Origin: Aerococcus sanguinicola
GTDB lineage: Bacteria > Bacillota > Bacilli > Lactobacillales > Aerococcaceae
Reading direction: 5' to 3'
NCBI RefSeq assembly: GCF_001543145.1
Contig: NZ_CP014160.1
Span: 620,001-684,000 of the forward strand
DNA: 64,000 nucleotides
Position 1 is the stretch's first letter. Each line of letters opens with the position of its first letter. The notes beneath the pieces were generated by a model. The model worked only from the letters and a program-made list of their open reading frames with translations, ran no database searches and had not been told where the DNA came from. Below, piece by piece: positions 53,287-62,098 of this stretch. The position numbers and the translations under genes were made by a program.

Positions 53287-53681
53287 GCTATCCCTCTTTC
53301 TGTTATCGCTTGCTAGTTTGCGCCATTATTACTGATTCTATCATGACATAAAGCCATCCAAACTACAATTAAAAGCCCTTTCATAATTATTGAGCAAGAG
53401 CTAGAAGACAAATACATTTATTGTTTATTATAAAGCGAAATTTGATTAGTTTTTTCTTAGAATAAGGAGACCTGAAAAAGGCAAAAAAGGATATAATAAG
53501 GCTTTCATAGTAGCTTTTTAGCCTTCTTAACAAGATATAAATTTAATGATAGTTCTATTAATAGAACATTTTTTGTATATTTTTGAAAGTTAATAGCTTG
53601 TGAAATCGGTATCATCATGTATAATAAGATTGTGAAAGAGTTAGTAATAAATTTTACTTTAATAATAAAGGAGAATGTCAA
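53287..53681. other. Divergent intergenic region between the dehydrogenase gene and nox
   Basis: 395 AT-rich bases without a supportable gene. A promoter for nox is TTGTGA (53598-53603), 16 bases, TATAAT (53620-53625). TTGTGAAA occurs twice (53598 and near 53630), half of a Rex site each time; no full Rex palindrome was seen. Confidence 0.5.
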
Positions 53682-55034
53682 ATGAAAGTTATTGTAATTG
53701 GCTGTACCCATGCCGGAACTGCTGCAGTAACCACTATGTTAAATGAAAATGATGACATCGATGTTACCATTTATGAACGGAACGATAATGTATCCTTCCT
53801 CTCATGTGGGATTGCCCTCTATGTTGGTGGCGTTGTTAAGGATGTTGACGGCCTCTTCTACTCTAGCCCAGATGCCTTAGCTGAACTCGGCGCCAATGTG
53901 AAGATGGAACACGATGTCTTAGAACTTGACCAAGCCAACAAGAAAGTTCAAGTGAAAGACTTGAAGACAGGCGAAGTCTTTGAAGATAGCTATGATAAGT
54001 TAGTGCTTTCTTCAGGTTCTTGGCCAATTATTCCTCCAATTGATGGCTTAGACCTTGACAATGTTCTTCTCTGCAAGAACTTTAACCATGCCCAAGAAAT
54101 TATCGCTAAGAAAGACGATAAGAAACGGGTAGCTGTTGTTGGTGGGGGTTATATCGGGATTGAACTTGTTGAAGCCTTCGCTGAAACCGGCAAGGAAGTT
54201 GTCCTCATCGACGGCATGCCTCACCCACTGAGCAAGTATCTCGATAGCGAAATGACCGATATCTTAGAAGAAACCATCCAAGAACATGGGGTTGAAATCC
54301 ACATGTCAGAACTTGCTGATGGCTTCGTTGCAGATGAAAATGGTGCTGTCAAAGCTGTTCGGACCAATAAGGGTGAATATGAATGTGACATGGCCATCCT
54401 ATGTGTCGGCTTCAAACCTAACAATGAACTCTTCGGCGACCTCAAGACCTTCGACAACGGTGCCTTAATCGTCGATGACTTCATGCATACCTCTGACCCA
54501 GATATTTACGCTTGTGGCGACTCTTGCGCCGTGAACTACAACCCTAATGACGGCCATGCCTACATTCCATTGGCTACTAATGCCGTTCGTATGGGGAACT
54601 TAGTAGGTAAGAACATTAAAGAGGACCGTGTCGAATATCGTGGTACCCAATCTACTTCTGGCTTGAAACTCTTTGGCTGGAACATTGGCTCGACAGGGGT
54701 TAACGATGGCTCAGCTGAATCATTCGGCCTAGACACTCGTTCTGTCTATGTCAAGGACTTCTACCGTCCCGAATTCATGCCAACCAATGAAGTCGTTCAT
54801 ATGAAACTTGTTTACGAAGTGGGCACCGGTCGGATCGTTGGGGGCCAATTAATGTCCAAGTATGACATCACCCAATCCGCCAACACCCTCTCCTTGGCCA
54901 TCCAAAACCATATGACCATTGAAGATTTAGCCTATGTCGACTTCCTCTTCCAACCTCACTTTGACCGCCCATGGCACTATCTCAACATCCTAGCCCAAGC
55001 GGCCCTAGACCAAGAAGCTAAGTTAGCTGAATAA
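53682..55034 (+). CDS. nox: H2O-forming NADH oxidase
   Basis: 450-residue FAD enzyme of the peroxide/CoA-disulfide reductase group. N-terminal IVIGCTHAGTAA binds FAD. The single redox Cys is C42 in FLSCGIALYVGG, as in NADH oxidase and NADH peroxidase. VVGGGYIGIELVEAF binds NADH, and the second FAD motif is YACGDSCAV. In lactic acid bacteria this enzyme reduces oxygen to water and regenerates NAD. AAGGAG precedes the ATG; the gene is monocistronic with a terminator. Confidence 0.93.
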   Translation: MKVIVIGCTHAGTAAVTTMLNENDDIDVTIYERNDNVSFLSCGIALYVGGVVKDVDGLFYSSPDALAELGANVKMEHDVLELDQANKKVQVKDLKTGEVFEDSYDKLVLSSGSWPIIPPIDGLDLDNVLLCKNFNHAQEIIAKKDDKKRVAVVGGGYIGIELVEAFAETGKEVVLIDGMPHPLSKYLDSEMTDILEETIQEHGVEIHMSELADGFVADENGAVKAVRTNKGEYECDMAILCVGFKPNNELFGDLKTFDNGALIVDDFMHTSDPDIYACGDSCAVNYNPNDGHAYIPLATNAVRMGNLVGKNIKEDRVEYRGTQSTSGLKLFGWNIGSTGVNDGSAESFGLDTRSVYVKDFYRPEFMPTNEVVHMKLVYEVGTGRIVGGQLMSKYDITQSANTLSLAIQNHMTIEDLAYVDFLFQPHFDRPWHYLNILAQAALDQEAKLAE

Positions 55035-55048
55035 TTCACAGGATAAGA

Positions 55049-55085
55049 AAAAACTCCCAGTCCATCTGTGGCTGGGAGTTTTTTT
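55049..55085 (+). terminator. Terminator of nox
   Basis: AAACTCCCAG with CTGGGAGTTT, then TTTTT. Confidence 0.85.
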
Positions 55086-55122
55086 GCCTTCCAAAGTTGA
55101 TTTAAGCCTATAAAACATGATA

Positions 55123-55290
55123 CTAAGCAGAGATCGTCATAAAGAGCATGGCCGTCGCAAAGACCCAAAAGAAGAGGCCAATGCCAATAAAGAGCAAGTA
55201 CCACTTATTGCGCGACCGTTTGTATAAATAAAAGGACGATCCTACCAGCAAGAGTGACACCACAATGCCAAGAAAAATAACAAGTAACAG
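55123..55290 (-). CDS. Small two-helix membrane protein with possible CTG start
   Basis: An open frame of 55 codons right after truA. GAGGAGG lies eight bases before a CTG (55288-55290 on the complement). No ATG, GTG or TTG is in frame near that site; the first is a GTG ten codons inside. The product has two membrane helices (about 1-22 and 31-52) joined by a basic turn YKRSRNKWY, a common small-protein plan. Because the frame continues that of truA past its TAG, read-through is another possibility. Real translation is supported by the ribosome site and the coherent hydrophobic pattern, not by homology. Confidence 0.5.
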   Translation of the reverse strand: MLLVIFLGIVVSLLLVGSSFYLYKRSRNKWYLLFIGIGLFFWVFATAMLFMTISA

Positions 55291-55308
55291 AACAAACGCC
55301 TCCTCTTC

Positions 55309-56124
55309 CTATGCATCAAAATCTGCTTCCTTCTTAAAGTTCAACCACTGGGCGGTCTTTTGAGCCCGGTCTTCTGCTGATAAATAGAAAACTTCATCCA
55401 GGTAGAGGCCATGAGCGGCTGCAGTGGGGCCCGCTTCATTGCGGTCTCGGACTTCAAGCAAACGGGGCATCTCCTCAATCGGTTTAAGCCCGTCGCCGAT
55501 TTGGAGCAGGGTGCCCACCAAGATACGGACCATATTGTACAAGAAGCCATCCCCCTCAAAGAGGAAGTAATAGCTAGAAGGGTCTGCTCCTGGATGTACT
55601 TCTGCCCGGTAAATGGTACGCACAAAATTCGTCTTATCGGTATGAGTTGAACAAAAGCTTTCAAAATCATGCTGGCCCTTAACATAGCTCAAGGCTTGGG
55701 CCATACGGTCAAGGTCTGTCCGATAGGGATGGTGGAGGGCATAGTGGCGCTTGAAGGGGGACATGAAAGGCGCCCCTTCCACCCGGTAAATATAGCGCTT
55801 GCCCGAGGTATGGTAGCGAGCGTGGAAAGTGTCTTCCACCGCTTCGACCTTTTGAATACAGATGCTATCGTCACAGATACTATTCAGGGCACGCAGGAGC
55901 GCCTCTTCAGCTATCGGCGTTGGGTAATCGAAGTGGACCACCTGACCATAAGCATGGACCCCAGAATCTGTCCGTCCAGAGCCATGAACATTAATCGCCT
56001 GGCCCTTGGTCATCAATTTTAAAGCCCGCTGTAGCTCCCCCTGGACACTAGGTCCATTGGGCTGCACTTGAAAGCCGACATAGGGACTGCCATCATAGGC
56101 CAAAGTCACCTTGTAACGTTGCAA
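55309..56124 (-). CDS. truA: tRNA pseudouridine(38-40) synthase
   Basis: 271 residues. The catalytic Asp is in GSGRTDSGVHAYGQV, preceded by LAYDGSPYVGFQVQPN, and the KRYIYRVE and GDGFLYNMVRILVGTLL blocks are all TruA hallmarks. It modifies the tRNA anticodon arm. It is the last of the ecfA1-ecfA2-ecfT-truA cluster, an order common in Firmicutes. Confidence 0.96.
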   Translation of the reverse strand: MQRYKVTLAYDGSPYVGFQVQPNGPSVQGELQRALKLMTKGQAINVHGSGRTDSGVHAYGQVVHFDYPTPIAEEALLRALNSICDDSICIQKVEAVEDTFHARYHTSGKRYIYRVEGAPFMSPFKRHYALHHPYRTDLDRMAQALSYVKGQHDFESFCSTHTDKTNFVRTIYRAEVHPGADPSSYYFLFEGDGFLYNMVRILVGTLLQIGDGLKPIEEMPRLLEVRDRNEAGPTAAAHGLYLDEVFYLSAEDRAQKTAQWLNFKKEADFDA

Positions 56125-56136
56125 AGAATCGCCTCC

Positions 56137-56931
56137 TTAATCTTTAAGGAAAAGAAGCCCTAGGCAGACCAGACCTACCACGACAAGCGATAGGGTATCT
56201 CGGCCCTGCCAGGTCAATTCCCGGTACTTGGTTCGTCCTTCTGCCCCGCGATAGCCCCGCGCCTCCATAGCCGTAGCTAGGTCATAAGCCCGGTTAAAGG
56301 CATTGACAAAGAGCGGGATTAAGATTGGAATAAAGGCTTTCACCCGTTCAAAAAGATTGCCTTCATTAAAGTCCACGCCCCGTGCGCGCTGGGCATTCAT
56401 AATTTTATCCGTCTCATCAATTAAGGTCGGAACGAAGCGCAGAGCGATGGAGAGCATAAGCGCCATCTCGTGGACAGGTAAGACCTTACGGAAAGGTGAA
56501 AATAAACTTTCGAGAGCGTCGGTTATGGCTAAGGGCTGGGTGGTCAGGGTGAGCAAGGTTGAAATAAAGATAATCAAGACAAAGCGCAAGAAGATAAAGG
56601 CCGCATTCATCAAGCCATCCTTGGTCAAAACTAGGAAGCCCCACTGCCAAATAACCTCCCCTGTCCGGGTGAAGAAGAGCTGCAAGATCACCGTAAAGAG
56701 AATCAAGACCACCATGGGACGTAAGCCCTTGATAAAGACCGACAGGGAAATATTCGTCAAAGCCACCATAAACATGACAAAGGCAAATAAGAGGGCATAG
56801 GACCAAACATTATTAGCAAAGAAAATAAAGATCAGGAGAAGAACCATAGCCAGCAACTTAGCACGCGGGTCTAAGCGGTGGATGAAGGAATTCCCCGGTA
56901 AATAACGCCCTAGGATAAATTTATCCTTCAT
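56137..56931 (-). CDS. ecfT: ECF transporter transmembrane component
   Basis: 264-residue membrane scaffold of the energy-coupling factor module; it joins the EcfA ATPases to S components such as QueT. GNSFIHRLDPRAKLL at the N terminus and the coupling-helix motifs with AQRARGVDFNEG and MEARGYRGAEGRTKYR are characteristic. It overlaps ecfA2 by 11 bases and lies 12 bases before truA. Confidence 0.95.
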   Translation of the reverse strand: MKDKFILGRYLPGNSFIHRLDPRAKLLAMVLLLIFIFFANNVWSYALLFAFVMFMVALTNISLSVFIKGLRPMVVLILFTVILQLFFTRTGEVIWQWGFLVLTKDGLMNAAFIFLRFVLIIFISTLLTLTTQPLAITDALESLFSPFRKVLPVHEMALMLSIALRFVPTLIDETDKIMNAQRARGVDFNEGNLFERVKAFIPILIPLFVNAFNRAYDLATAMEARGYRGAEGRTKYRELTWQGRDTLSLVVVGLVCLGLLFLKD

Positions 56932-57799
56932 TGGAGTCTAGCCCCCTTCCTAAATCTGTCAGGATAGCATCGGCTAAGTGGTCCACTGTCAGAGCTGTCC
57001 CGCTTAAGGCCCTGCCCGTTTGAGCTTCATAAGTCCGGGCAAAGTGCAGGCTATCCGGCAAGTCCAACTGGTGCTGGTGGAGCCAGTCAGGATCCTGAAA
57101 AATCTCTTCAGGACGACCTGAGCGGATACAAGTACCGCCCTCCATAACGATGACATGGTTGGCATACTTAGCCACGTCATTCATATGGTGGGAGACCAAA
57201 ACCACTGTCAAGCCCTTGTCCTGGTAGAGCTGGTAGAACATTTCCAGCATTTCTTTTTGGCCTTTAGGGTCCAGACCGGCAGTCGGCTCATCCAAGACGA
57301 GCACTTCCGGTTGCATGGCGAGGATCCCGGCAATAGCCACCCGGCGCATCTGGCCGCCCGATAATTCAAAGGGAGACCGGTCATGGAGCTCAGGAGCAAT
57401 GCCCACTAAATCTAAGGCTTCCAAGGCCCGTTCCCGAGCCTCTTCTTCGCTAGCACCATAGTTCTTAGGCCCGAACATAACGTCGGCCAAAAGGGTTTCT
57501 TCAAAGAGTTGGGATTCCGGAAATTGAAAGACCATGCCGACTTTAGCACGCAAGTCCTTCAATCCCTTACCCTTACTTTCCGAGTTTAGAACAAAATGGC
57601 CCAAACGGACCTCTCCAGAGCTAGGAAGGAGCAAGGCATTGAGATGTTGGATCACTGTCGACTTGCCTGAACCTGTATGGCCAACCAAGGCTGTAAAGCT
57701 CTTATCTGGGATGGTTAAGCTGACATCATGCAGGGCCTGCATCTCAAAGGCTGTCCCTGCGCCATAAGCAAAGCCTACCTGGTCGAATTCAATTTGCAT
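56921..57799 (-). CDS. ecfA2: ECF transporter ATPase, EcfA2
   Basis: 292-residue ATPase: Walker A GHTGSGKSTVI, Q-loop VFQFPESQLF, signature ELSGGQMRRVAIAGI, Walker B VLVLDEPTAGLDP and switch His in VSHHMND. The Q-loop FPESQLF is typical of EcfA2. It overlaps ecfA1 by 25 bases and ecfT by 11, so the three are produced together. Confidence 0.95.
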   Translation of the reverse strand: MQIEFDQVGFAYGAGTAFEMQALHDVSLTIPDKSFTALVGHTGSGKSTVIQHLNALLLPSSGEVRLGHFVLNSESKGKGLKDLRAKVGMVFQFPESQLFEETLLADVMFGPKNYGASEEEARERALEALDLVGIAPELHDRSPFELSGGQMRRVAIAGILAMQPEVLVLDEPTAGLDPKGQKEMLEMFYQLYQDKGLTVVLVSHHMNDVAKYANHVIVMEGGTCIRSGRPEEIFQDPDWLHQHQLDLPDSLHFARTYEAQTGRALSGTALTVDHLADAILTDLGRGLDSNEG

Positions 57800-58617
57800 A
57801 GATAGTCCACCAACCCTTCTTCCGTTAAATAAGCTTCTGGCATGTCAAGCCCCCGTGCTTGGAGGGCCTCCTTTAATTGTTCGGCAAAGGGAACATCCAA
57901 GCCCATCTCAACCAGGGCCTGGCCTTCCTTAAAGATTTCTTCCGGGCGGCCCTTTTTGACGATTTGCCCCCGGTTCACGACAAAGATTTGATCTGCCATA
58001 GCAGCTTCATTGAGGTCGTGAGTAATGGATAGGACCGTCATCTCCTGACTCTCCTTAATGTCCTGCATCAAAGAGACGACCTCATGTCGGCCTTCTGGAT
58101 CTAGCATGGCCGTCGCTTCATCCAAGATAATCACTTCTGGTTGTAAGGCGAGGACGCCCGCAATAGCCACCCGCTGCTTCTGTCCACCAGATAGGCTAGA
58201 AGGCTCCCGGTCCTTGTACTGGGTCATATTGACCTGGTCTAAGGCCCGATTGACCCGTTCAACCATCTCGTCTCTAGGAATGCCTGCATTCTCTAAAGCA
58301 AAGGCCACATCGTCTTCTACTGTCGCCCCGACAAACTGGTTATCCGGATTCTGGAAGACAAAGCCAATCTTTTGGCGGATCTCCCACACCGTCTCTTCGG
58401 AAAGTTCTTGACCGTCCACATAAATATGGCCGGATTGGGCCTCCAGGAGCCCATCGATGAGCTTAGCCAAGGTCGATTTCCCTGACCCATTATGGCCAAT
58501 AACGGCTAGCCAATCGCCCCGTTTAATTTCAAAGGATACTCCCTGGATAGTGGGCCTTTCTTGGTCTTCTTGATAGGCAAAGATTAAGTCCTCGACACGA
58601 ACGATCGTATCTTCCAT
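57775..58617 (-). CDS. ecfA1: ECF transporter ATPase, EcfA1
   Basis: 280-residue ATPase: Walker A GHNGSGKSTLA, Q-loop VFQNPDNQFVG (typical of EcfA1), signature SLSGGQKQRVAIAGV, Walker B VIILDEATAMLDPEG and switch His in SITHDLNE. First gene of the ecf operon. A weak promoter candidate is TTGCAG-17-TAAACT at 58752-58780. Together with EcfA2 and EcfT it powers several vitamin-type S components encoded elsewhere. Confidence 0.95.
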   Translation of the reverse strand: MEDTIVRVEDLIFAYQEDQERPTIQGVSFEIKRGDWLAVIGHNGSGKSTLAKLIDGLLEAQSGHIYVDGQELSEETVWEIRQKIGFVFQNPDNQFVGATVEDDVAFALENAGIPRDEMVERVNRALDQVNMTQYKDREPSSLSGGQKQRVAIAGVLALQPEVIILDEATAMLDPEGRHEVVSLMQDIKESQEMTVLSITHDLNEAAMADQIFVVNRGQIVKKGRPEEIFKEGQALVEMGLDVPFAEQLKEALQARGLDMPEAYLTEEGLVDYLCKLNSTR

Positions 58618-58802
58618 AGCTGCCTCCTTAATTAAAAGGACCCTACCGCAAGTCCGGCAGAGTCCATTATTCTTTGTTTAATCAGTTGAGTTGCCAAACC
58701 GCCTCTAAAGGCTGAATGGTCAACCCTGCCACATATTAAGGTGATACTTACAGTTTACGCTAAAATGCTTAAGACTGCAATCATAAACTTATGAAGCGAG
58801 GG

Positions 58803-60746
58803 TCAATCTTGGCTCTTCTTTTCCTTATCTTCAGGTAGTTCTTGGTGCTCCGATTCATAGATAGCCCGGGTCACAAAGGCCACCCACTGCTTACGGCCTT
58901 CATCATTGAAGTGGACCCCATCGTCGCCTAGCCAGCTCGGTGCGGCCTCCTGACTATTGAAGTAGGCATTCCAATCCAGGTAGTGAACCTTATCCCCTAA
59001 TTGATCAGCGGCAGTCTTGAGATTGGCATTCACCTCGTCGCACCAAGGCCGGTTAACATGGGTATTGACCAAGTAAATCGTCCGGTCCTTGCCGATCTGT
59101 TCCACCATATCCACGATTTGCTGGCTGGAAAAGCCGCCATTAGCTCCCAAGTTAATGACCACTGGATTAAAGAGGGCCTGGTTGGCTTTAAGCTGTTCAA
59201 TCACCGGCGCAATGGCATAGACTTGCCGGCCCACTTCCGCACTGATATAGGAATTAGGATAAGTAATCGACAGGACTTCAGAAGCTCCTAAGAGCAAGGA
59301 ATCGCCGATAAAAGTCGCCTGGAGGTTATGGGCCATCTGCACCTGTTCTTTAGGAAGCGAGGAGAGGAAGCCCTGTTGGTCGGCTGGCAATTGGTCGATA
59401 TAGGCTTTTATTTCTTCTTCGCTGGCCGGATCCGATACATTACCCTGGGCGATAGCTTGGTTTTGCTTCTTCAGCGCAGCCTTTTGCTCTTCGGCCTGGC
59501 GGATCTGGTCGGCCGTTTCATGTTCAATCGGTGCCAGGGCGAGCGCGACTCCAGTCCCCACTAGCATCGCGAGATAGGCCCAGAAGGCGATCCGGCTAGC
59601 TAGAGGAGTCTGAGAGGACAAGGCCGCTCTGAAGCCTGATTTTAACTGGAGGGGGACTCCCTTAGGCCGGTTGAAGATAGGAACATAGGCCTTCCGGTGG
59701 ACCACCACAATATGGGTCAGGGCCCCAAGCAGAATAATGAGAGCCAGCTGCCAAGCAATCGAAGAGACGAAGAAGTTAGACGACTTAGGCGCTGAACGGA
59801 AGATGATAAAGACAGGATAGTAGAAGAGATACATCCCATAAGTCATCTGACCTAACCAAGATAAGGGACGGAAGCGCAAGACCCTAGTGATCAAGTTGCC
59901 TGGCAGGGTTAAGAGGACCAGAAAGGCAAGCACTAAGAGGTCAAAGACAAACATCCCGCCATAGTAGGTCAGACTCCAGGAATCCGTTAAATAGCGCATC
60001 ATGAAGAAAATGAGGCCCCCGATGCCCAAGGTCAAGAGCGAAGTCAACCAAGTGGCCCCCTTCTTGATGATCTGACGGAATTTATCCGTCTGCATCATTG
60101 TTCCAGCTGCGGCCCCTAAGGCAAAACTGAAGAGTCGGGTATCCGTCCCGTAATAGACGCGACTCGGGTCCTTCCCCGGATCAAAAAGTACCGCCATCAG
60201 AATAGCACTCAGAACAGCTAGGATGAAGTACAAAAAGGAAGCCTCTTTGGCAGACTTTAAATGGGGCCTGACCAAACGAACCAGGGCCGGCCACAAGAAG
60301 AGAAACTGGGCATACATGCTCAAGTACCAGAGATGGGTGAAGATCGAAGGATGAGCGAAATCAGCAAAATACGACCCTCCCGCTAGGATCTGCGACCAGT
60401 TATTGACAAAGACCAAGCTGGAGAAGAACATGCGTGGCAGATTAGTCAAGAGGTCAAAACGAAAGACCAAGAGATAGCAAGTCCCCACCACCAGGACGAA
60501 GAGCATGGGCCGGAAGAGTCGTCCCAGCCGCCTGAAAAAAGTCGACCAAAAACGCGGGAATTCTCCCGTCATCTGATAGCCCTTCTCCATCCGCCCGCTA
60601 ATTAAGAAGGCCGAGAGGATAAAGAAGATGTCTACAGCTAAAAAGCCCCCTGGTAGGAGGTGTTTTGTATAATGATAGAAAATAATAGCCAGCATCGACA
60701 GAAAGCGTAGGCTATCAAAGGGTCTAAAATATTTACGTTTGGACAA
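58803..60746 (-). CDS. OatA-like O-acetyltransferase (acyltransferase-3 plus SGNH domain)
   Basis: 647 residues. The N-terminal acyltransferase-3 domain (about 5-345) has ten hydrophobic segments, with the catalytic region RFLSMLAIIFYHYTKHLLPGGFLAVDIFFILSAFL (in pieces). A linker and another membrane segment (about 387-405) lead to an extracytoplasmic SGNH domain: the nucleophile Ser in FIGDSLLLGA, the Gly/Asn blocks in INLGANGGFS, and the Asp/His pair in DDGVHFN. This layout is that of OatA, which O-acetylates peptidoglycan or other wall glycans and gives lysozyme resistance. The acceptor here is not proven. Confidence 0.9.
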   Translation of the reverse strand: MSKRKYFRPFDSLRFLSMLAIIFYHYTKHLLPGGFLAVDIFFILSAFLISGRMEKGYQMTGEFPRFWSTFFRRLGRLFRPMLFVLVVGTCYLLVFRFDLLTNLPRMFFSSLVFVNNWSQILAGGSYFADFAHPSIFTHLWYLSMYAQFLFLWPALVRLVRPHLKSAKEASFLYFILAVLSAILMAVLFDPGKDPSRVYYGTDTRLFSFALGAAAGTMMQTDKFRQIIKKGATWLTSLLTLGIGGLIFFMMRYLTDSWSLTYYGGMFVFDLLVLAFLVLLTLPGNLITRVLRFRPLSWLGQMTYGMYLFYYPVFIIFRSAPKSSNFFVSSIAWQLALIILLGALTHIVVVHRKAYVPIFNRPKGVPLQLKSGFRAALSSQTPLASRIAFWAYLAMLVGTGVALALAPIEHETADQIRQAEEQKAALKKQNQAIAQGNVSDPASEEEIKAYIDQLPADQQGFLSSLPKEQVQMAHNLQATFIGDSLLLGASEVLSITYPNSYISAEVGRQVYAIAPVIEQLKANQALFNPVVINLGANGGFSSQQIVDMVEQIGKDRTIYLVNTHVNRPWCDEVNANLKTAADQLGDKVHYLDWNAYFNSQEAAPSWLGDDGVHFNDEGRKQWVAFVTRAIYESEHQELPEDKEKKSQD

Positions 60747-60929
60747 AGTTGCCCCTCCTCATCGATAATAATCCAATAATAGCACTAAAGCGCCTGACTG
60801 TCTTCAAAATTCCAGATTATTTTCCTTAATTTTATAAATAAGCGACCAGTTGAACTTATGACACATTCAAGTTAGCTTAAAAAGCGGCAAGGCGTATTGA
60901 CTTCCCCTCCAGATCGAACTAAGACGCTG

Positions 60930-61103
60930 CCAGCCACACTTAGGGGACTTAACTGTGGCTGGCTTCCTGTTAAGCCACAGTTGCCCTTCTCGATTGTGGG
61001 CTAGAACTCAGTCACCCACATTCGCAGTACTTGCTTGTGGCTTGGCAAGGATTTACACACATTCCTAACCTTTTATTGTGGCTTCACCTTGATTAAGCCA
61101 CAC
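60930..61103. repeat. Cluster of alternating GTGGCTT / AAGCCAC inverted repeats
   Basis: AGCCACA at 60932 and 60973, TGTGGCT at 60954, TTGTGGCTT at 61035, GTGGCTT at 61078 and AAGCCACA at 61095, with near matches at 60995 and 61015. Neighbouring pairs can form hairpins with 7-8-bp stems. No open frame of note. Confidence 0.55.
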
Positions 61104-61120
61104 TCGTCGTGCTTGACTAT

Positions 61121-61549
61121 GGCTAGGGCGAGAACATAGACAAGAACTAGCTGCTATTGTACTCTCGCCAGCCCTCACACCCTGTAGTCGGGTTCGAGGA
61201 TGCAGAAAGGGCTCCTCTTCGTAAAAGGACGTCGAAGGCTTGCAGCCTTCTCTGTCTTTTTACTCCAGAGGTCCCTTTCTCCCGCATCCTCTCACACCCT
61301 GGTATAGTCGGGCTTGCAAAGGCAGAAAAGGAGTGACTTCAGCAAAAGGAAACGACCGGCTGAAGCCGCTCTTATCCCTTTTGCCTCCAGTCATCCTTTT
61401 CTAACCGCCTTTGCTCACACCCTGATATAGTCGGGTTCGCAGTTGCAGACTTGAAGTGACTTCACCCAATCGGAACGAACGGCTAAAGCCGCTCTTTTCC
61501 GTTTGGGCTCCAGTCATTCAAGTCTGGACGCAACTGCTCACACCCTGAT
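61121..61549 (+). repeat. Tandem array of family-1 hairpin units
   Basis: Three full units and one degenerate unit. Each begins TAGTCGGGTTC (or GGGCTT) and ends TCACACCCTG. Outer 8-bp arms are GAGGATGC/GCATCCTC (61196-61203, 61284-61291), GCAAAGGC/GCCTTTGC (61316-61323, 61407-61414) and GCAGTTGC/GCAACTGC (61439-61446, 61530-61537), spaced 120 and 123 bases. Second arms are GAAAGGG/CCCTTTC, GAAAAGGA/TCCTTTTC and GACTTGAA/TTCAAGTC. Tips are CGGC-TRAA-GCCG in the last two units. The degenerate unit (61121-61175) pairs GGCGAGA with TCTCGCC. There is no gene in the whole gap 60747-61691. Confidence 0.82.
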
Positions 61550-61551
61550 AA

Positions 61552-61585
61552 CAAAAAAAGCATTCATGCAATAACATGGATGCTC
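61552..61585 (-). terminator. Terminator of the rplQ transcript
   Basis: Minus-strand AGCATCCATG with CATGAATGCT (one mismatch), then TTTTTTT. Confidence 0.8.
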
Positions 61586-61607
61586 GTGTTTTGGAATTAG
61601 GATATAT

Positions 61608-61641
61608 TTTCACTTCCGGAGCACCTGCCCCGGAAGTGAAA
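61608..61641 (-). other. Stable hairpin in the rplQ 3' untranslated region
   Basis: 12-bp stem TTTCACTTCCGG with CCGGAAGTGAAA around a ten-base loop; no T run follows, so it may protect the mRNA end or be an RNase target. Confidence 0.5.
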
Positions 61642-61691
61642 GAGCTAGACTTGGGTTACCCCATCATCATAACGCTCTACATACATCTGGC

Positions 61692-62072
61692 TTACACTAA
61701 TTCAATAATCGCCATCTTAGAACCGTCACCACGACGAGGTTCAGTCTTAAGAATACGGGTATAGCCGCCTTGACGATCAGCATAGCGAGGGCCTAACTCG
61801 TTGAATAATTTTTGTAAGGCTGTTTCAATAACGATGTCATCATCTTCCGCACGAACATCAGCGATTTCGTTACGAACAAATTTAGCAGCTTGACGACGTG
61901 CGCTAAGGTCACCTTTCTTGCCTAAAGTAATCATTTTTTCAGTAGATTTACGGATTTCTTTAGCACGAGATTCGGTAGTTTCGATACGTTCATTGATAAT
62001 TAAATCAGTCGTCAAATCACGTAATAGAGCTTTACGTTGTGAGCTGGTGCGACCTAATTTACGGTAACTCAT
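61692..62072 (-). CDS. rplQ: 50S ribosomal protein L17
   Basis: 126 residues starting [20 protein letters not shown], the diagnostic L17 opening, and ending [11 protein letters not shown]. Last gene of the alpha operon, 26 bases after rpoA. Confidence 0.98.
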   Translation of the reverse strand: MSYRKLGRTSSQRKALLRDLTTDLIINERIETTESRAKEIRKSTEKMITLGKKGDLSARRQAAKFVRNEIADVRAEDDDIVIETALQKLFNELGPRYADRQGGYTRILKTEPRRGDGSKMAIIELV

Positions 62073-62098
62073 CAGAGAATTCCTCCTTCACTTTATAA

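Noticed and set aside
53598..53640. Rex operator before nox
   Set aside because: TTGTGAAA half-sites without the matching TTCACAA arm.
53505..53711. 68-codon AT-rich minus-strand frame overlapping the nox start
   Set aside because: It covers the nox promoter and first codons, has low complexity and no ribosome site.
61121..61549. Possible CRISPR array
   Set aside because: Constant parts occur at about 120-base intervals and the intervening parts are self-complementary hairpins; repeats and spacers of CRISPR size are absent and no cas gene is present.
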